Below are positions 54,435 through 63,278 of a stretch of 64,000 nt of DNA, piece by piece. The translations under genes were made by a program, and so were the position numbers. This DNA is from Pseudothioclava nitratireducens (GTDB lineage Bacteria > Pseudomonadota > Alphaproteobacteria > Rhodobacterales > Rhodobacteraceae). The notes below the pieces were generated by a model. That model searched no databases and had not been told where the DNA came from. It saw nothing but the letters and a program-made list of their open reading frames with translations. Location: the NCBI RefSeq assembly GCF_029210495.1, contig NZ_JARGDK010000002.1, forward strand, positions 1-64,000, in the 5' to 3' direction. Within the stretch, counting starts at the first letter, position 1, and each line of letters starts with the position of its first letter.

Positions 54435-54446
54435 AGGGGAGGCGGA

Positions 54447-54523
54447 TGGTCGGGGCGGCGAGATTCGAACTCACGACCTTCTGTACCCAAAACAGACGCG
54501 CTACCAGGCTGCGCTACGCCCCG
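54447..54523 (-). tRNA. tRNA-Pro (anticodon TGG)
   Basis: On the minus strand a full cloverleaf is visible: acceptor CGGGGCG / CGCCCCG, D arm with AGCCTGGTA, anticodon stem TCTGT / ACAGA around loop TTTGGGT (anticodon TGG, reading CCA and probably other Pro codons), and T arm GTGAG-TTCGAAT-CTCGC. Discriminator A and an encoded CCA end the gene at 54447. Confidence 0.96.
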
Positions 54524-54571
54524 ACGCGCCCTTCCTAGCCGCAGCCGCGAGAAAGGAAAAGAGCCAATGAC

Positions 54572-55063
54572 TCACTCGCAGGGCAAACGCGCAAGCGAGG
54601 GCTCGACCGCCGGATGCGCCAACAGCGTCCCCGGCGCGATGCCGAGCTTCTGCGACAGCCCGCCATTGATTTCGAGAACGAAGCGCACAGGCCCACCCGA
54701 GTCGATCGGGGTGAGATCATGCGGGCGCGCATTGGCATGCACCGAAATCACCGCGCCGGACTCGTCGATGAAGATCATATCGAGCGGAATCAGCGTATTC
54801 TTCATCCAGAAACCGACCTCGACCGGCTCCTCATAGACGAACAGCATCCCGGCACTCCGCGCGAGGCTCTCGCGGTTCATGAGGCCCTGCGAACGCTCCG
54901 CTCCATCATCCGCAATCTCGACGTGGAATTGCACCCGCCCCTGCGGGGTCTCCAGAAGCGCAAGATCGGGGGAACAGACTGTGTCCGCCAGCGCGCCCGG
55001 CGCCATCAGCGTCAGCGCGGCAAACGCGGTCGCGCTCAGCCTTTGCGCAGCGCCGCGTCCCAA
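54572..55063 (-). CDS. DUF192 family secreted protein
   Basis: The product of about 163 residues has an N-terminal signal (LSATAFAALTLMAPGALADT, cleavage after ALA) and a DUF192 domain with GRVQFHVEIADDGAERSQGLMNRESLARSAGMLFVYEEPVEVGFWMKNTLIPLDMIFID, which is the diagnostic GLM...ML..F....FWMKNT..PLD..F pattern. No ATG fits. A TTG at 55063 is the best start and makes the gene overlap the cold-shock gene upstream by 28 bases, suggesting coupled translation. Molecular role unknown. Confidence 0.75.
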   Translation of the reverse strand: MGRGAAQRLSATAFAALTLMAPGALADTVCSPDLALLETPQGRVQFHVEIADDGAERSQGLMNRESLARSAGMLFVYEEPVEVGFWMKNTLIPLDMIFIDESGAVISVHANARPHDLTPIDSGGPVRFVLEINGGLSQKLGIAPGTLLAHPAVEPSLARLPCE

Positions 55064-55566
55064 GACAACACCTGCGCCGCCATCCGACCGCGCTTGCCCT
55101 CGACCACTCGCAAACAAATCGCCTCTCCCGGCGCAAGATCCGCGAAACCGGACCGGCGCAGCACTTCCATGTGAATGAACACATCATCACCGCGCGCGAA
55201 CACATTTGCAAAGCCAAAACCCTTGGCTTTCTCGAACCATTTCACGCGGGCCGGCTCCAGCGGGAGAGCCATGATCTCTTCCGGGTCGGTCTCGGCCAAC
55301 GTGTCGATGGGTGCGATCTGATCGTGCTCTGGCAGTGTGATCGACAGCACTTCGATCGCCTGAACGCCGCGGGCGGTCGTCTGGGCCATCACTTCGATCT
55401 CGGCATTGTCAGCCACCGAGCTTTGACCGAAATTCCGAAGCACATTGGCATGCAAGAGAATATCGGACCCGCCCTCGGGATCGACGATGAAGCCGAATCC
55501 TTTGACCGGATCAAACCACTTGACCTTACCGGAGACCTTGCGGGCATCCATTTGTTTATCCTGCAT
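55036..55566 (-). CDS. Cold-shock protein with two CSD domains
   Basis: The 176-residue protein has two OB-fold cold-shock domains: residues about 9-75 (VSGKVKWFDPVKGFGFIVDPEGGSDILLHANVL) and about 106-172 (EPARVKWFEKAKGFGFANVFARGDDVFIHMEVLR). Each has RNP1 (KGFGF) and an RNP2-like segment (DILLH, DVFIH). The double-domain form is common in Rhodobacterales. It binds single-stranded nucleic acid. Start at 55566; 55605 is possible. The end overlaps the DUF192 gene start. Confidence 0.9.
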   Translation of the reverse strand: MQDKQMDARKVSGKVKWFDPVKGFGFIVDPEGGSDILLHANVLRNFGQSSVADNAEIEVMAQTTARGVQAIEVLSITLPEHDQIAPIDTLAETDPEEIMALPLEPARVKWFEKAKGFGFANVFARGDDVFIHMEVLRRSGFADLAPGEAICLRVVEGKRGRMAAQVLSWDAALRKG

Positions 55567-55706
55567 TTCACTATCCGTCCTGAACGCCACCGGTGCCGCC
55601 CTCACCGGTCGCGCTTACGCCCCTCCCATCTGTCACAGCAATTCGACAAGGTTCAAGGGCAAAAAGTAAGGTTTTCCTTACCCTCTCAATTCACGAAGCG
55701 CGAAAT

Positions 55707-56330
55707 TCAGGGGTTGAGCCGCTGAATTTGCCAGTCCGACTGCGCGCTTAGCCTGCGCCAGACAAAGCGATCATGCAGGCGGAACGCCCCATCCGCCCAG
55801 AACTCGATCTCCAGCGGGGTGATGCGAATACCACCCCAGAACGGGGGACGTTTGGGGCTCGGGCCATGCTGGGCCGTTACCTTCGCCACCTCGGCCATGA
55901 GCGCCCCGCGCGAAGAGAGCGGCTGGCTTTGATGCGAGGCCCAGGCCCCCAGCCGCGACTTGAGCGAGCGCGAGGCGAAATAGGCGTCGGCCTGCGGACC
56001 CTCGACACGTTCGCACAGCCCACGCACCCGGACCTGACGGCGCAGCGACTTCCAATGCATCACGAAAGCAGCCTTGCCCGCCAGCGCAATCTCTTGTCCC
56101 TTGGTCGAACCGTAATTCGTGTAGAACACAAACGCCCCATCGGCGGGCGTCGCCCCCTGCTCGATCTCCTTGAGCAACACCATGCGCACATTCGGCAAGC
56201 CATCGGCATCCACGCTCGCCAGTGCAATCGCGTTGGGATCGTTGATCTCCGTCTCGGTCGCGTCATCGAGCCATGTCTGAGCGATGACAAAGGGATTATC
56301 GCCTGCAAAAATACCGCTGCGGTCGCTCAT
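55707..56330 (-). CDS. pdxH: Pyridoxamine 5'-phosphate oxidase
   Basis: FMN enzyme that oxidises pyridoxine/pyridoxamine phosphate to pyridoxal phosphate. The 207-residue protein has [24 protein letters not shown] (near 33-56), [36 protein letters not shown] (near 69-104) and the C-terminal signature [27 protein letters not shown]. The ATG at 56330 has an AAGGAG site. The frame upstream to 56405 lacks homology. It is divergent from fabI. Confidence 0.95.
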   Translation of the reverse strand: MSDRSGIFAGDNPFVIAQTWLDDATETEINDPNAIALASVDADGLPNVRMVLLKEIEQGATPADGAFVFYTNYGSTKGQEIALAGKAAFVMHWKSLRRQVRVRGLCERVEGPQADAYFASRSLKSRLGAWASHQSQPLSSRGALMAEVAKVTAQHGPSPKRPPFWGGIRITPLEIEFWADGAFRLHDRFVWRRLSAQSDWQIQRLNP

Positions 56331-56496
56331 GGCGCTCTCCTTGGGTTCCGCGTCAAGATAGGCGCTATCCGCGCGCGCTTCCAGTGCCATATCTGCCCCG
56401 TGCACAACAGCGCGGCTTGTTCACATGACCTTGAAGCGGCATTCTTTCTTCTCTAATGCTGTCGCACTTACCAAAGGGAAATGGGGAAGACCTGCG

Positions 56497-57315
56497 ATGT
56501 CGAACAACCTGATGGCGGGAAAACGCGGCCTCATCATGGGGCTGGCCAATGACAAGTCGATTGCCTGGGGCATTGCGCAGCAACTCGCGGATGCGGGGGC
56601 GGAACTTGCCTTTTCGTATCAGGGCGATGCGCTGAAAAAACGCGTGGAGCCGCTAGCCGCGAGCGTTGGCTCGGATTTCCTCGTGGAATGCGATGTCTCG
56701 GATGGCGACTCGATCGACACGCTCTTCGCCGAGATCGAAAAGCGCTGGGGCAAGCTCGATTTCCTCGTCCATGCCATCGGCTTCTCGGACAAGGCCGAAC
56801 TGCGCGGGCGCTATGTCGACACCTCCGCCGAGAACTTCCGCATGACGATGGATATCTCGGTCTATTCCTTTACCGCCGTGTGCCAGCGCGCGTCGAAAAT
56901 GATGCCCGATGGCGGCTCGCTGCTGACGCTCACCTATTACGGCGCCGAGCAGGTGATGCCGCATTATAACGTGATGGGCGTCGCCAAGGCCGCGCTTGAA
57001 GCTTCGGTGAAATACATCGCCGAGGATCTGGGCAAGGTCGGCATCCGCTGCAACGCGATCTCGGCCGGCCCGATCAAGACGCTCGCCGCCAGCGGCATCG
57101 GGGATTTCCGCTACATCATGAAGTGGAACGAGCTGAACTCGCCGCTGCGCCGCAACGTCACGCAGGAAGAGGTCGGCAAGGCCGCGCTCTATCTGCTATC
57201 GGATCTGGGCACCGGCACCACGGGCGAAAACCTGCACGTGGACGCGGGCTACCACGTTGTCGGCATGAAGGCCGTCGATGCCCCCGATATCGACGCGGTC
57301 ACGGGCCGCAAATAA
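56497..57315 (+). CDS. fabI: Enoyl-[acyl-carrier-protein] reductase (NADH)
   Basis: Last step of each fatty acid elongation round, and the target of triclosan in other bacteria. The 272-residue short-chain dehydrogenase has the FabI nucleotide motif GLANDKSIAWGIAQ (near 15-28) and the catalytic Y157-x6-K164, with Y147 before it (TYYGAEQVMPHYNVMGVAK). GGGGAAG precedes the ATG at 56497. It is followed 15 bases later by the lysE-type gene. Confidence 0.96.
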   Translation: MSNNLMAGKRGLIMGLANDKSIAWGIAQQLADAGAELAFSYQGDALKKRVEPLAASVGSDFLVECDVSDGDSIDTLFAEIEKRWGKLDFLVHAIGFSDKAELRGRYVDTSAENFRMTMDISVYSFTAVCQRASKMMPDGGSLLTLTYYGAEQVMPHYNVMGVAKAALEASVKYIAEDLGKVGIRCNAISAGPIKTLAASGIGDFRYIMKWNELNSPLRRNVTQEEVGKAALYLLSDLGTGTTGENLHVDAGYHVVGMKAVDAPDIDAVTGRK

Positions 57316-57330
57316 GAAAGGAACCGGGCG

Positions 57331-57951
57331 ATGAGCCTCGCCGCGTTTGTTGCGATCTATTTCGTGCATCTGGCGGCGGCAATCTCGCCCGGCCCCGCCG
57401 TTCTGCTGGCCGCCCGCACCAGCCTGCGCGAGGGCATGGCGCGCGGCGTCTGGCTTTCCGTCGGGATCGGGCTGGGGGCCTGCATCTGGGCGGTGGCCGC
57501 CCTCTTTGGCCTTGCGGTTCTGTTCAAGATCGCGCCCGCGCTGCTGACCGGCCTGAAATTCGTGGGCGCGGCTTACCTGATCTATCTGGCCTTCAAGATG
57601 TGGCGCCATGCGCCCGAACCGCTCGACACCGAGATCCCCGCCCTGCCCAAAGGTCAGCGCAGCAATCTCGGGATGGTGTGGCTCGGCATCCTGACTCAGC
57701 TTGCCAACCCTAAGCCGGCGGTGTTCTTCGGCACGATCTTCCTGACCTTCGTGCCGCCCGCCGCACCGCTCTGGGCCTATGCTGCGATCCTCGGGATCAT
57801 CTTTTTCAACGATGCCGGCTGGAACGTGATCGTCAGCCGCATCTTTTCGCTCGAACGCACGCGGCGCGGCTATCTGAACCTGAAAACCGTGATCGACCGC
57901 ATTTTCGGTGGGCTGCTGGCCACGCTTGGCCTCAAGCTCGCCCTGACCTGA
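57331..57951 (+). CDS. LysE-family amino acid exporter
   Basis: The 206-residue protein has six membrane helices and the family motif near the N-terminus ([38 protein letters not shown], residues 14-50). The middle loop [31 protein letters not shown] is typical of RhtB/LysE. The exported amino acid is unknown. It lies between fabI and gpt with short gaps and is likely cotranscribed. Confidence 0.9.
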   Translation: MSLAAFVAIYFVHLAAAISPGPAVLLAARTSLREGMARGVWLSVGIGLGACIWAVAALFGLAVLFKIAPALLTGLKFVGAAYLIYLAFKMWRHAPEPLDTEIPALPKGQRSNLGMVWLGILTQLANPKPAVFFGTIFLTFVPPAAPLWAYAAILGIIFFNDAGWNVIVSRIFSLERTRRGYLNLKTVIDRIFGGLLATLGLKLALT

Positions 57952-57961
57952 GGAGTCCGCC

Positions 57962-58465
57962 ATGACCGACCGTCTGCCCCATGAAAAAGGTTTCCATGTC
58001 AGCTGGGATCAGCTGCACCGCGACGCCCGCGCGCTGGCGTGGCGGCTCGACGGCAAGGGCCCGGACGATGGCGCATGGCGCGCGGTGGTCGGCATCACCC
58101 GTGGCGGCCTCGTGCCCGCGATGATCGTCTCGCGCGAGTTGGACATTCGCGTGGTGGACACGATCTCGGTCAAGTCCTACTCGCATCAGGACCAGCGCGA
58201 GGCCAAGGTCACGAAATTCCCGCAGGCCGAGCTGATGGGCGATGGCGAGGGCATCCTGATCGTCGACGATCTGGTCGATACCGGCAAGACGCTAGAGCTT
58301 GTGCGGCAAATGTATCCCAAGGCGCATTTTGCAACCGTCTATGCCAAGCCCAAAGGAAATCCGCTCGTCGACACCTACATCACCGAGGTGAGCCAGGACA
58401 CCTGGATCTTCTTCCCGTGGGACATGGCGCTGCAATACGTCCAGCCCTATCGCGGGACCGACTAA
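57962..58465 (+). CDS. gpt: Xanthine(-guanine) phosphoribosyltransferase
   Basis: Salvages xanthine, guanine and perhaps hypoxanthine to their nucleotides using PRPP. The 167-residue protein has the PRPP-binding motif [17 protein letters not shown] (near 96-112), [22 protein letters not shown] (near 48-70) and the C-terminal TWIFFPWD, all typical of E. coli-type Gpt. Confidence 0.95.
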   Translation: MTDRLPHEKGFHVSWDQLHRDARALAWRLDGKGPDDGAWRAVVGITRGGLVPAMIVSRELDIRVVDTISVKSYSHQDQREAKVTKFPQAELMGDGEGILIVDDLVDTGKTLELVRQMYPKAHFATVYAKPKGNPLVDTYITEVSQDTWIFFPWDMALQYVQPYRGTD

Positions 58466-58504
58466 GCCCGGAACGGCCGCAGGATGCCGCCCGGCTCGTC
58501 GGAT

Positions 58505-58539
58505 GCCTCCGGCGGGCGTATTTCGGGCTTGATGAAAGC
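58505..58539 (+). repeat. TATTT intergenic unit between gpt and the aminotransferase gene (copy 11)
   Basis: CCTCCGGCGGGCGTATTTCG followed by GGCTTGATGAAAG. It is nearly the same as the unit at 40026-40058. Confidence 0.75.
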
Positions 58540-58584
58540 GCGGGCCAATGTCCTTATCGGGGCCTCACCAGATAGGGACACGCG

Positions 58585-59763
58585 ATGCCATCTCCGCTCA
58601 ATCCGAACCTTGCCGCCACCTTCGCCCCTCCGGTGATGGAGGCACGGCGCTGGCTTGACGGTGTCCAGTTCCCGCCGGAGCGCCCGCTCATCAATGTGAG
58701 CCAGGCGGCGCCCGTGGACCCGCCGCCAGAGGCCTTGCGTCAGGCCATTGCCGAAGCCGCGCTGAACGACCCGCAGGCGCATCTTTATGGCCCTGTTCTC
58801 GGTCTGCCTGCGCTGCGCGCAGAAATCGCGCAGCAATGGTCGGCGGATTACGGCGGCAGGATCCGCGATTCGCAGGTGGCGATCACGCAGGGCTGCAATC
58901 AGGCATTTTGCGCGGTACTGGCGACGCTGGCGGGGCCGGGGGACGCGGTGATCCTGCCGACACCTTGGTATTTCAATCACAAGATGTGGCTCGATATGGC
59001 TGGCGTGCGCACGGTACCGCTTTCGACCGGGGCGGGACTTCTGCCGGACCCCGAGGCCGCCGAGGCGCTGATTTCGCCCGCGACCCGCGCCATCGTTTTG
59101 GTTAGCCCGAATAATCCGGGCGGCGCGGAATATCCGGCGGACCTCGTGCGCGCGTTCTACGACCTCGCGCAGCGTCACAAGATCGCGCTCATCGTCGACG
59201 AAACGTACCGGGATTTCGATGCCCGCGAGGGCGCGCCGCATGATCTGTTCACAGACCCGGATTGGGCGGATACCTTCATCCATCTCTACAGTTTTTCAAA
59301 GGCTTACCGCCTGACCGGACACCGCGTCGGCGCGATCGTGGCAAGCGAAACCCGCTTGGCCGAGGTCGAGAAGTTCCTCGACACGGTCGCGATCTGCCCC
59401 GGTCAGCTCGGCCAGATCGCAGCACTTTGGGGGATGCGGAACCTCCGCCAATGGGTGGCAGGCGAGCGCGCCGAGATCCTCGCACGCCGCGCGGCGATGG
59501 TCGCGGGGTTGGGCGCGCTGGAGGGCTGGGAGACGCTCGGCTGCGGCGCCTATTTCGCCTATGTCGCCCACCCCGACCCGCGCCCGAGCCCCGACTTCGC
59601 CCGCGCGCTGGTGCGCGAGGCAGGTGTGCTCTTGCTGCCCGGCACCATGTTCATGCCCAAAGACGACCCCGCCGGTCAGCGCCAGTTGCGCATCGCTTTC
59701 GCCAATATCGACGCGGGCGGCATCGCAGAATTGATGCAACGTCTGGCAGGCTTGGCCCGCTGA
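58585..59763 (+). CDS. PLP-dependent aminotransferase class I/II
   Basis: The 392-residue enzyme of fold type I shows the PLP-binding lysine in YSFSKAYRLTGHRVGAIV (near residue 237), the aspartate in LIVDETYRDFD (near 205) and ITQGCNQAFCAVLATLAGPGDAVILPTPWYFNHKMWLDMAG (near 100-140). Substrate is unknown; members of this group are often annotated only as aminotransferase. It starts at ATG 58585 behind AGGGA. The downstream gene begins 69 bases later. Confidence 0.85.
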   Translation: MPSPLNPNLAATFAPPVMEARRWLDGVQFPPERPLINVSQAAPVDPPPEALRQAIAEAALNDPQAHLYGPVLGLPALRAEIAQQWSADYGGRIRDSQVAITQGCNQAFCAVLATLAGPGDAVILPTPWYFNHKMWLDMAGVRTVPLSTGAGLLPDPEAAEALISPATRAIVLVSPNNPGGAEYPADLVRAFYDLAQRHKIALIVDETYRDFDAREGAPHDLFTDPDWADTFIHLYSFSKAYRLTGHRVGAIVASETRLAEVEKFLDTVAICPGQLGQIAALWGMRNLRQWVAGERAEILARRAAMVAGLGALEGWETLGCGAYFAYVAHPDPRPSPDFARALVREAGVLLLPGTMFMPKDDPAGQRQLRIAFANIDAGGIAELMQRLAGLAR

Positions 59764-59831
59764 GCCTTGCGGCCCCTAGATCAAAGCCCTAAACACCCCA
59801 AAACGGCCTGATAATTCCGGGAGGAACCCGC

Positions 59832-61682
59832 ATGTCCAACAAGCTGCGCAGCCATGGCAAGAGCATGGTCGTCTGGGTGCTGCTCGCCCTGCTGATCCTC
59901 GGCCTTGGCGGCTTCGGGATGACGAACTTCTCGGGCCAGATCGACAGCATCGGCGCAGTGGGCGAAACCGAGATCCCGGTCAACGATTATGCCCGCGCGC
60001 TTCAGGATGAGATGAACCGCGCGACGCAGCAGATCGGGCGCCCCTTCACGCTCGCAGAGGCACGCACGATGGGTCTCGACAGCCAGGTGCAGGCCGTGCT
60101 CTTCGGGCGCGCGGCGCTGCGCGAAGCGGCACGGGAGATCGGTATTTCGGCGGGCGACGCGGCGCTGCACGAACAGATCACGCAGTCACCCGGCTTTCAG
60201 GGCATGGACGGCAAGTTTGACCGCGAAGCCTATCGTCTGACGCTGCGCCAACAGGGCCAGACCGAGGCAGAGTTTGAAACCCGTCTGCGCGCCGATCTGG
60301 GCAGCTCGATCCTGCAAACCGCTGTGGCGACGGGCATTCCGGCCTCCGAGGCCGCGATCGACGCCTATACCGCCTTCATCACCGAGACCCGCACGATCAG
60401 CTGGGCCGAGGTGACCGAGGCCGATCTGACCGAAGCCGTGGGCACCCCCGACGATGCCGCGCTGCAAGCCTATTACGAGGCCAATCCCGACCGTTTCACC
60501 CGCCCCGCCACGCGCGAGATTTCCTATGTCTGGCTGACCCCGGACATGCTGCGCGACAAGGTGGAGCTTGACGAAGAGATGATGCGCGCGGCTTATGAGG
60601 CCCGCATCGACGAATTCGTGCAGCCCGAGCGCCGCATGGTCGAGCGTTTGGTCTACCCCTCGCTTGAAGAGGCCGAGGCCGCCAAGGCCCGTTTCGATGC
60701 CGGTGAGGCAAGCTTTGCCGATCTCGCCGCGGAGCGCGGCCTGACGCTGGAGGATGCCGATCTGGGCGAGCCTTCGCAAGAAGATCTGGGCGCCGCGGGC
60801 GAGGCCGTCTTTGCGCTTGACGCGCCGGGCGTTGTCGGTCCGGTCGAGACCGATCTGGGCCCGGCCCTTTTCTCGATGAACGCGATCATCCTCGCGCAGG
60901 AAACCACCTTCGAAGAGGCCCGCGAGGAGCTGAGTGCCGAAGCCGCGCTTGACCGCGCCCGCCGTATGATCGGCGACATGACCACCGATCTGGAGGATCG
61001 TCTGGCCGGTGGCGCGACGCTCGAAGATATGGCCAATGAAACCGATATGGTGCTGGGCACGGTCTCGGTGGGTGGTGAGGCCGAGGACGATATCCTGGGC
61101 TACGAAGGCTTCCGTGAAGCGGCCAGCAAGGTCACCGCCGAAGACTTCCCGGAGCTTGCCAATCTCGAAGATGGCGGCGTGTTTGCGCTGCGCCTCGACG
61201 GTGAGACCCCGGCTTCGGTGATCCCCTTCGAGGAGGCGCGCGCCGATGTCGAAACCGCATGGCGTGCCGATGAGCTGCAACGGCTCAAACGCGTCCGCGC
61301 CGAGGAAATCGTCGCCACTGTCGATGCCGGAGCCGATCTGGCTGCCTCGGGCCTGATCGTGACCACCCAGCCGGATCTGCCCCGTCGCGGCTTCGTCGAG
61401 GGTGCGCCGCAGGGCTTTGCCGATGCGGCCTTCGAGGCGGAAAACGGCAAGGCCGCACTGGTCGAAGGGCCGGGTCAGGTGCTCGTGCTGCGCGTCGAAA
61501 GCATCAATGCCGCCGACACCGAGAGCGAAGCCGTTCAGCAGATGCGCGACACGGTCAAACGTCAGCTTTCGCAAACGCTCGCCAATGATGTTCTGAACTT
61601 CTACGCACGCGCTGCGCAGGACGAGGCCGGGCTGACCGTCGACAGCGCCGCGATCGCCGCGGTGCAGGCGCAAATGCAATAA
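59832..61682 (+). CDS. Membrane-anchored peptidyl-prolyl isomerase, PpiD/SurA-like
   Basis: Periplasmic folding factor for envelope proteins. The 616-residue protein has one N-terminal membrane anchor (residues 12-32, MVVWVLLALLILGLGGFG), a SurA-type chaperone segment (about 35-195), a parvulin-type region (about 255-350: ERRMVERLVYPSLEEAEAAKARFDAGEASFADLAAERGL...LGEPSQEDLGAAGEAVF), and a long C-terminal part. This layout is PpiD. It is followed 11 bases later by trpE, so the two may be cotranscribed. Confidence 0.9.
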   Translation: MSNKLRSHGKSMVVWVLLALLILGLGGFGMTNFSGQIDSIGAVGETEIPVNDYARALQDEMNRATQQIGRPFTLAEARTMGLDSQVQAVLFGRAALREAAREIGISAGDAALHEQITQSPGFQGMDGKFDREAYRLTLRQQGQTEAEFETRLRADLGSSILQTAVATGIPASEAAIDAYTAFITETRTISWAEVTEADLTEAVGTPDDAALQAYYEANPDRFTRPATREISYVWLTPDMLRDKVELDEEMMRAAYEARIDEFVQPERRMVERLVYPSLEEAEAAKARFDAGEASFADLAAERGLTLEDADLGEPSQEDLGAAGEAVFALDAPGVVGPVETDLGPALFSMNAIILAQETTFEEAREELSAEAALDRARRMIGDMTTDLEDRLAGGATLEDMANETDMVLGTVSVGGEAEDDILGYEGFREAASKVTAEDFPELANLEDGGVFALRLDGETPASVIPFEEARADVETAWRADELQRLKRVRAEEIVATVDAGADLAASGLIVTTQPDLPRRGFVEGAPQGFADAAFEAENGKAALVEGPGQVLVLRVESINAADTESEAVQQMRDTVKRQLSQTLANDVLNFYARAAQDEAGLTVDSAAIAAVQAQMQ

Positions 61683-61693
61683 CGGAGGGCATC

Positions 61694-63202
61694 GTGGTCG
61701 CACTCTCTCCCAGTTTCGAGCAGTTCGAGCAGGCATGGACCAAGGGCCAGAACCAGCTCGTCTATGCCCGCATCGCCGCCGATCTGGACACCCCGGTGTC
61801 CCTGATGATGAAGCTCGCGGATGCCCAGAAGAACTCGTTCATGCTCGAATCCGTGACCGGTGGCGAGGTGCGCGGGCGCTACTCGATCATCGGGATGAAA
61901 CCGGACGTGATCTGGGAATGCCGCGGTGAGGCCGCGCGGATCAACCGCAATGCGCGCTTCGATGAAACCTACGAGGATCTGCCCGGCCACCCGTTCGAGA
62001 GCCTGCGCGCGCTGATCGCCGAAAGCCGCATCGACATGCCCGAGGGGCTGCCCTCGGCCGCTGCGGGTCTCTTCGGTTATCTCGGTTACGACATGATCCG
62101 TCTGGTCGAGCACCTGCCTGATGTGAACCCCGATCCGATCGGCGTGCCTGACGCGGTGCTGATGCGCCCTTCGGTCGTCGCGGTGCTCGACGGCGTCAAG
62201 GGCGATGTGATCCTGTGCGCGCCCGCATGGGCGAGCTCGGGTCTCTCGGCGCGTGCCGCCTATGCGCAGGCCGCAGAGCGGGTGATGGATGCGCTGCGCG
62301 ATCTCGACCGCGCACCCGCGCAAAGCCGCGATTTCGGCGAAGCCGCCAAGGTCGGGCCGCTCCGCTCCAACTTCACCAAAGAGGGCTATATGGCCGCGGT
62401 GGAGAAGGCCAAGGACTATATCCGTGCGGGCGATATCTTTCAGGTCGTGCCCGCCCAACGCTGGGCCGCGGATTTCCCGGTGCCGCCCTTCGCGCTCTAT
62501 CGCTCGCTGCGGCGCACCAACCCCTCGCCCTTCATGTTTTTCCTTAATTTCGGCGGCTTCCAGATCGTCGGTGCCAGCCCCGAGATCCTCGTGCGGCTGC
62601 GCGAGAACGCGGTGACGATCCGTCCGATCGCCGGCACCCGTCCGCGTGGGGCGACGCCCGCTGAGGACAAAGCACTCGAAGAGGACCTGCTGGCCGACCG
62701 GAAAGAGTTGGCCGAGCACCTGATGCTGCTCGATCTTGGCCGCAACGATGTGGGCCGCGTGGCAAAGGTGGGCACGGTCCGCCCGACCGAGAAGTTCATC
62801 ATCGAGCGCTACAGCCACGTGATGCATATCGTCTCGAACGTCGTGGGCGACTTGCGCGGGGACGAAGACGCCCTCTCGGCGCTGCTTGCCGGGCTTCCGG
62901 CGGGGACGGTGTCGGGTGCGCCCAAGGTCCGCGCGATGGAGATCATCGACGAGCTGGAACCCGAGAAGCGCGGCATTTATGGCGGCGGCATCGGCTATTT
63001 CGCGGCCAATGGCGAGATGGATATGTGTATCGCGCTGCGCACCGCTGTTGTGAAAGATGAGACGCTTTACATTCAGGCCGGGGGCGGCGTGGTCTATGAC
63101 AGCGACCCGGAGGCCGAATTCCAGGAAACCGTCAACAAATCCAATGCGTTGCGTAAAGCCGCCGAGGATGCCGGCCTGTTCGCGGGCCATGGTAACAGCT
63201 AA
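61694..63202 (+). CDS. trpE: Anthranilate synthase component I
   Basis: Converts chorismate and ammonia to anthranilate, first step of tryptophan synthesis. The 502-residue protein has the tryptophan-sensing LES element (residues 51-53, NSFMLESVTGGEVRGRYSIIG). The chorismate-binding C-terminal half has FMFFLNFGGFQIVGASPEILV, IAGTRPRGATPAEDKALEEDLLADRKELAEHLMLLDLGRND and GGGIGYFAANGEMD. It starts at GTG 61694 behind GGAGGG. TrpG, TrpD and TrpC are not in the window. No leader peptide is visible, as the gap to ppiD is 11 bases. Confidence 0.97.
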   Translation: MVALSPSFEQFEQAWTKGQNQLVYARIAADLDTPVSLMMKLADAQKNSFMLESVTGGEVRGRYSIIGMKPDVIWECRGEAARINRNARFDETYEDLPGHPFESLRALIAESRIDMPEGLPSAAAGLFGYLGYDMIRLVEHLPDVNPDPIGVPDAVLMRPSVVAVLDGVKGDVILCAPAWASSGLSARAAYAQAAERVMDALRDLDRAPAQSRDFGEAAKVGPLRSNFTKEGYMAAVEKAKDYIRAGDIFQVVPAQRWAADFPVPPFALYRSLRRTNPSPFMFFLNFGGFQIVGASPEILVRLRENAVTIRPIAGTRPRGATPAEDKALEEDLLADRKELAEHLMLLDLGRNDVGRVAKVGTVRPTEKFIIERYSHVMHIVSNVVGDLRGDEDALSALLAGLPAGTVSGAPKVRAMEIIDELEPEKRGIYGGGIGYFAANGEMDMCIALRTAVVKDETLYIQAGGGVVYDSDPEAEFQETVNKSNALRKAAEDAGLFAGHGNS

Positions 63203-63225
63203 CGCCACGCAAGCGCAGACATGAG

Positions 63226-63252
63226 AACGGGCCGGAATTCCGGCCCGTTTTT
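63226..63252. terminator. Bidirectional terminator between trpE and the deacetylase gene
   Basis: A perfect 24-base palindrome with arms AACGGGCCGGAA / TTCCGGCCCGTT, followed by TTT on plus, lies between convergent genes. It can end both transcripts. Confidence 0.88.
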
Positions 63253-63278
63253 AAATGCGACAGGCAAGCTGAGCCCGC

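Noticed and set aside
54327-54836. Plus-strand ORF across the tRNA-Pro gene.
   Set aside because: It runs through a clear tRNA and the antisense of the DUF192 gene.
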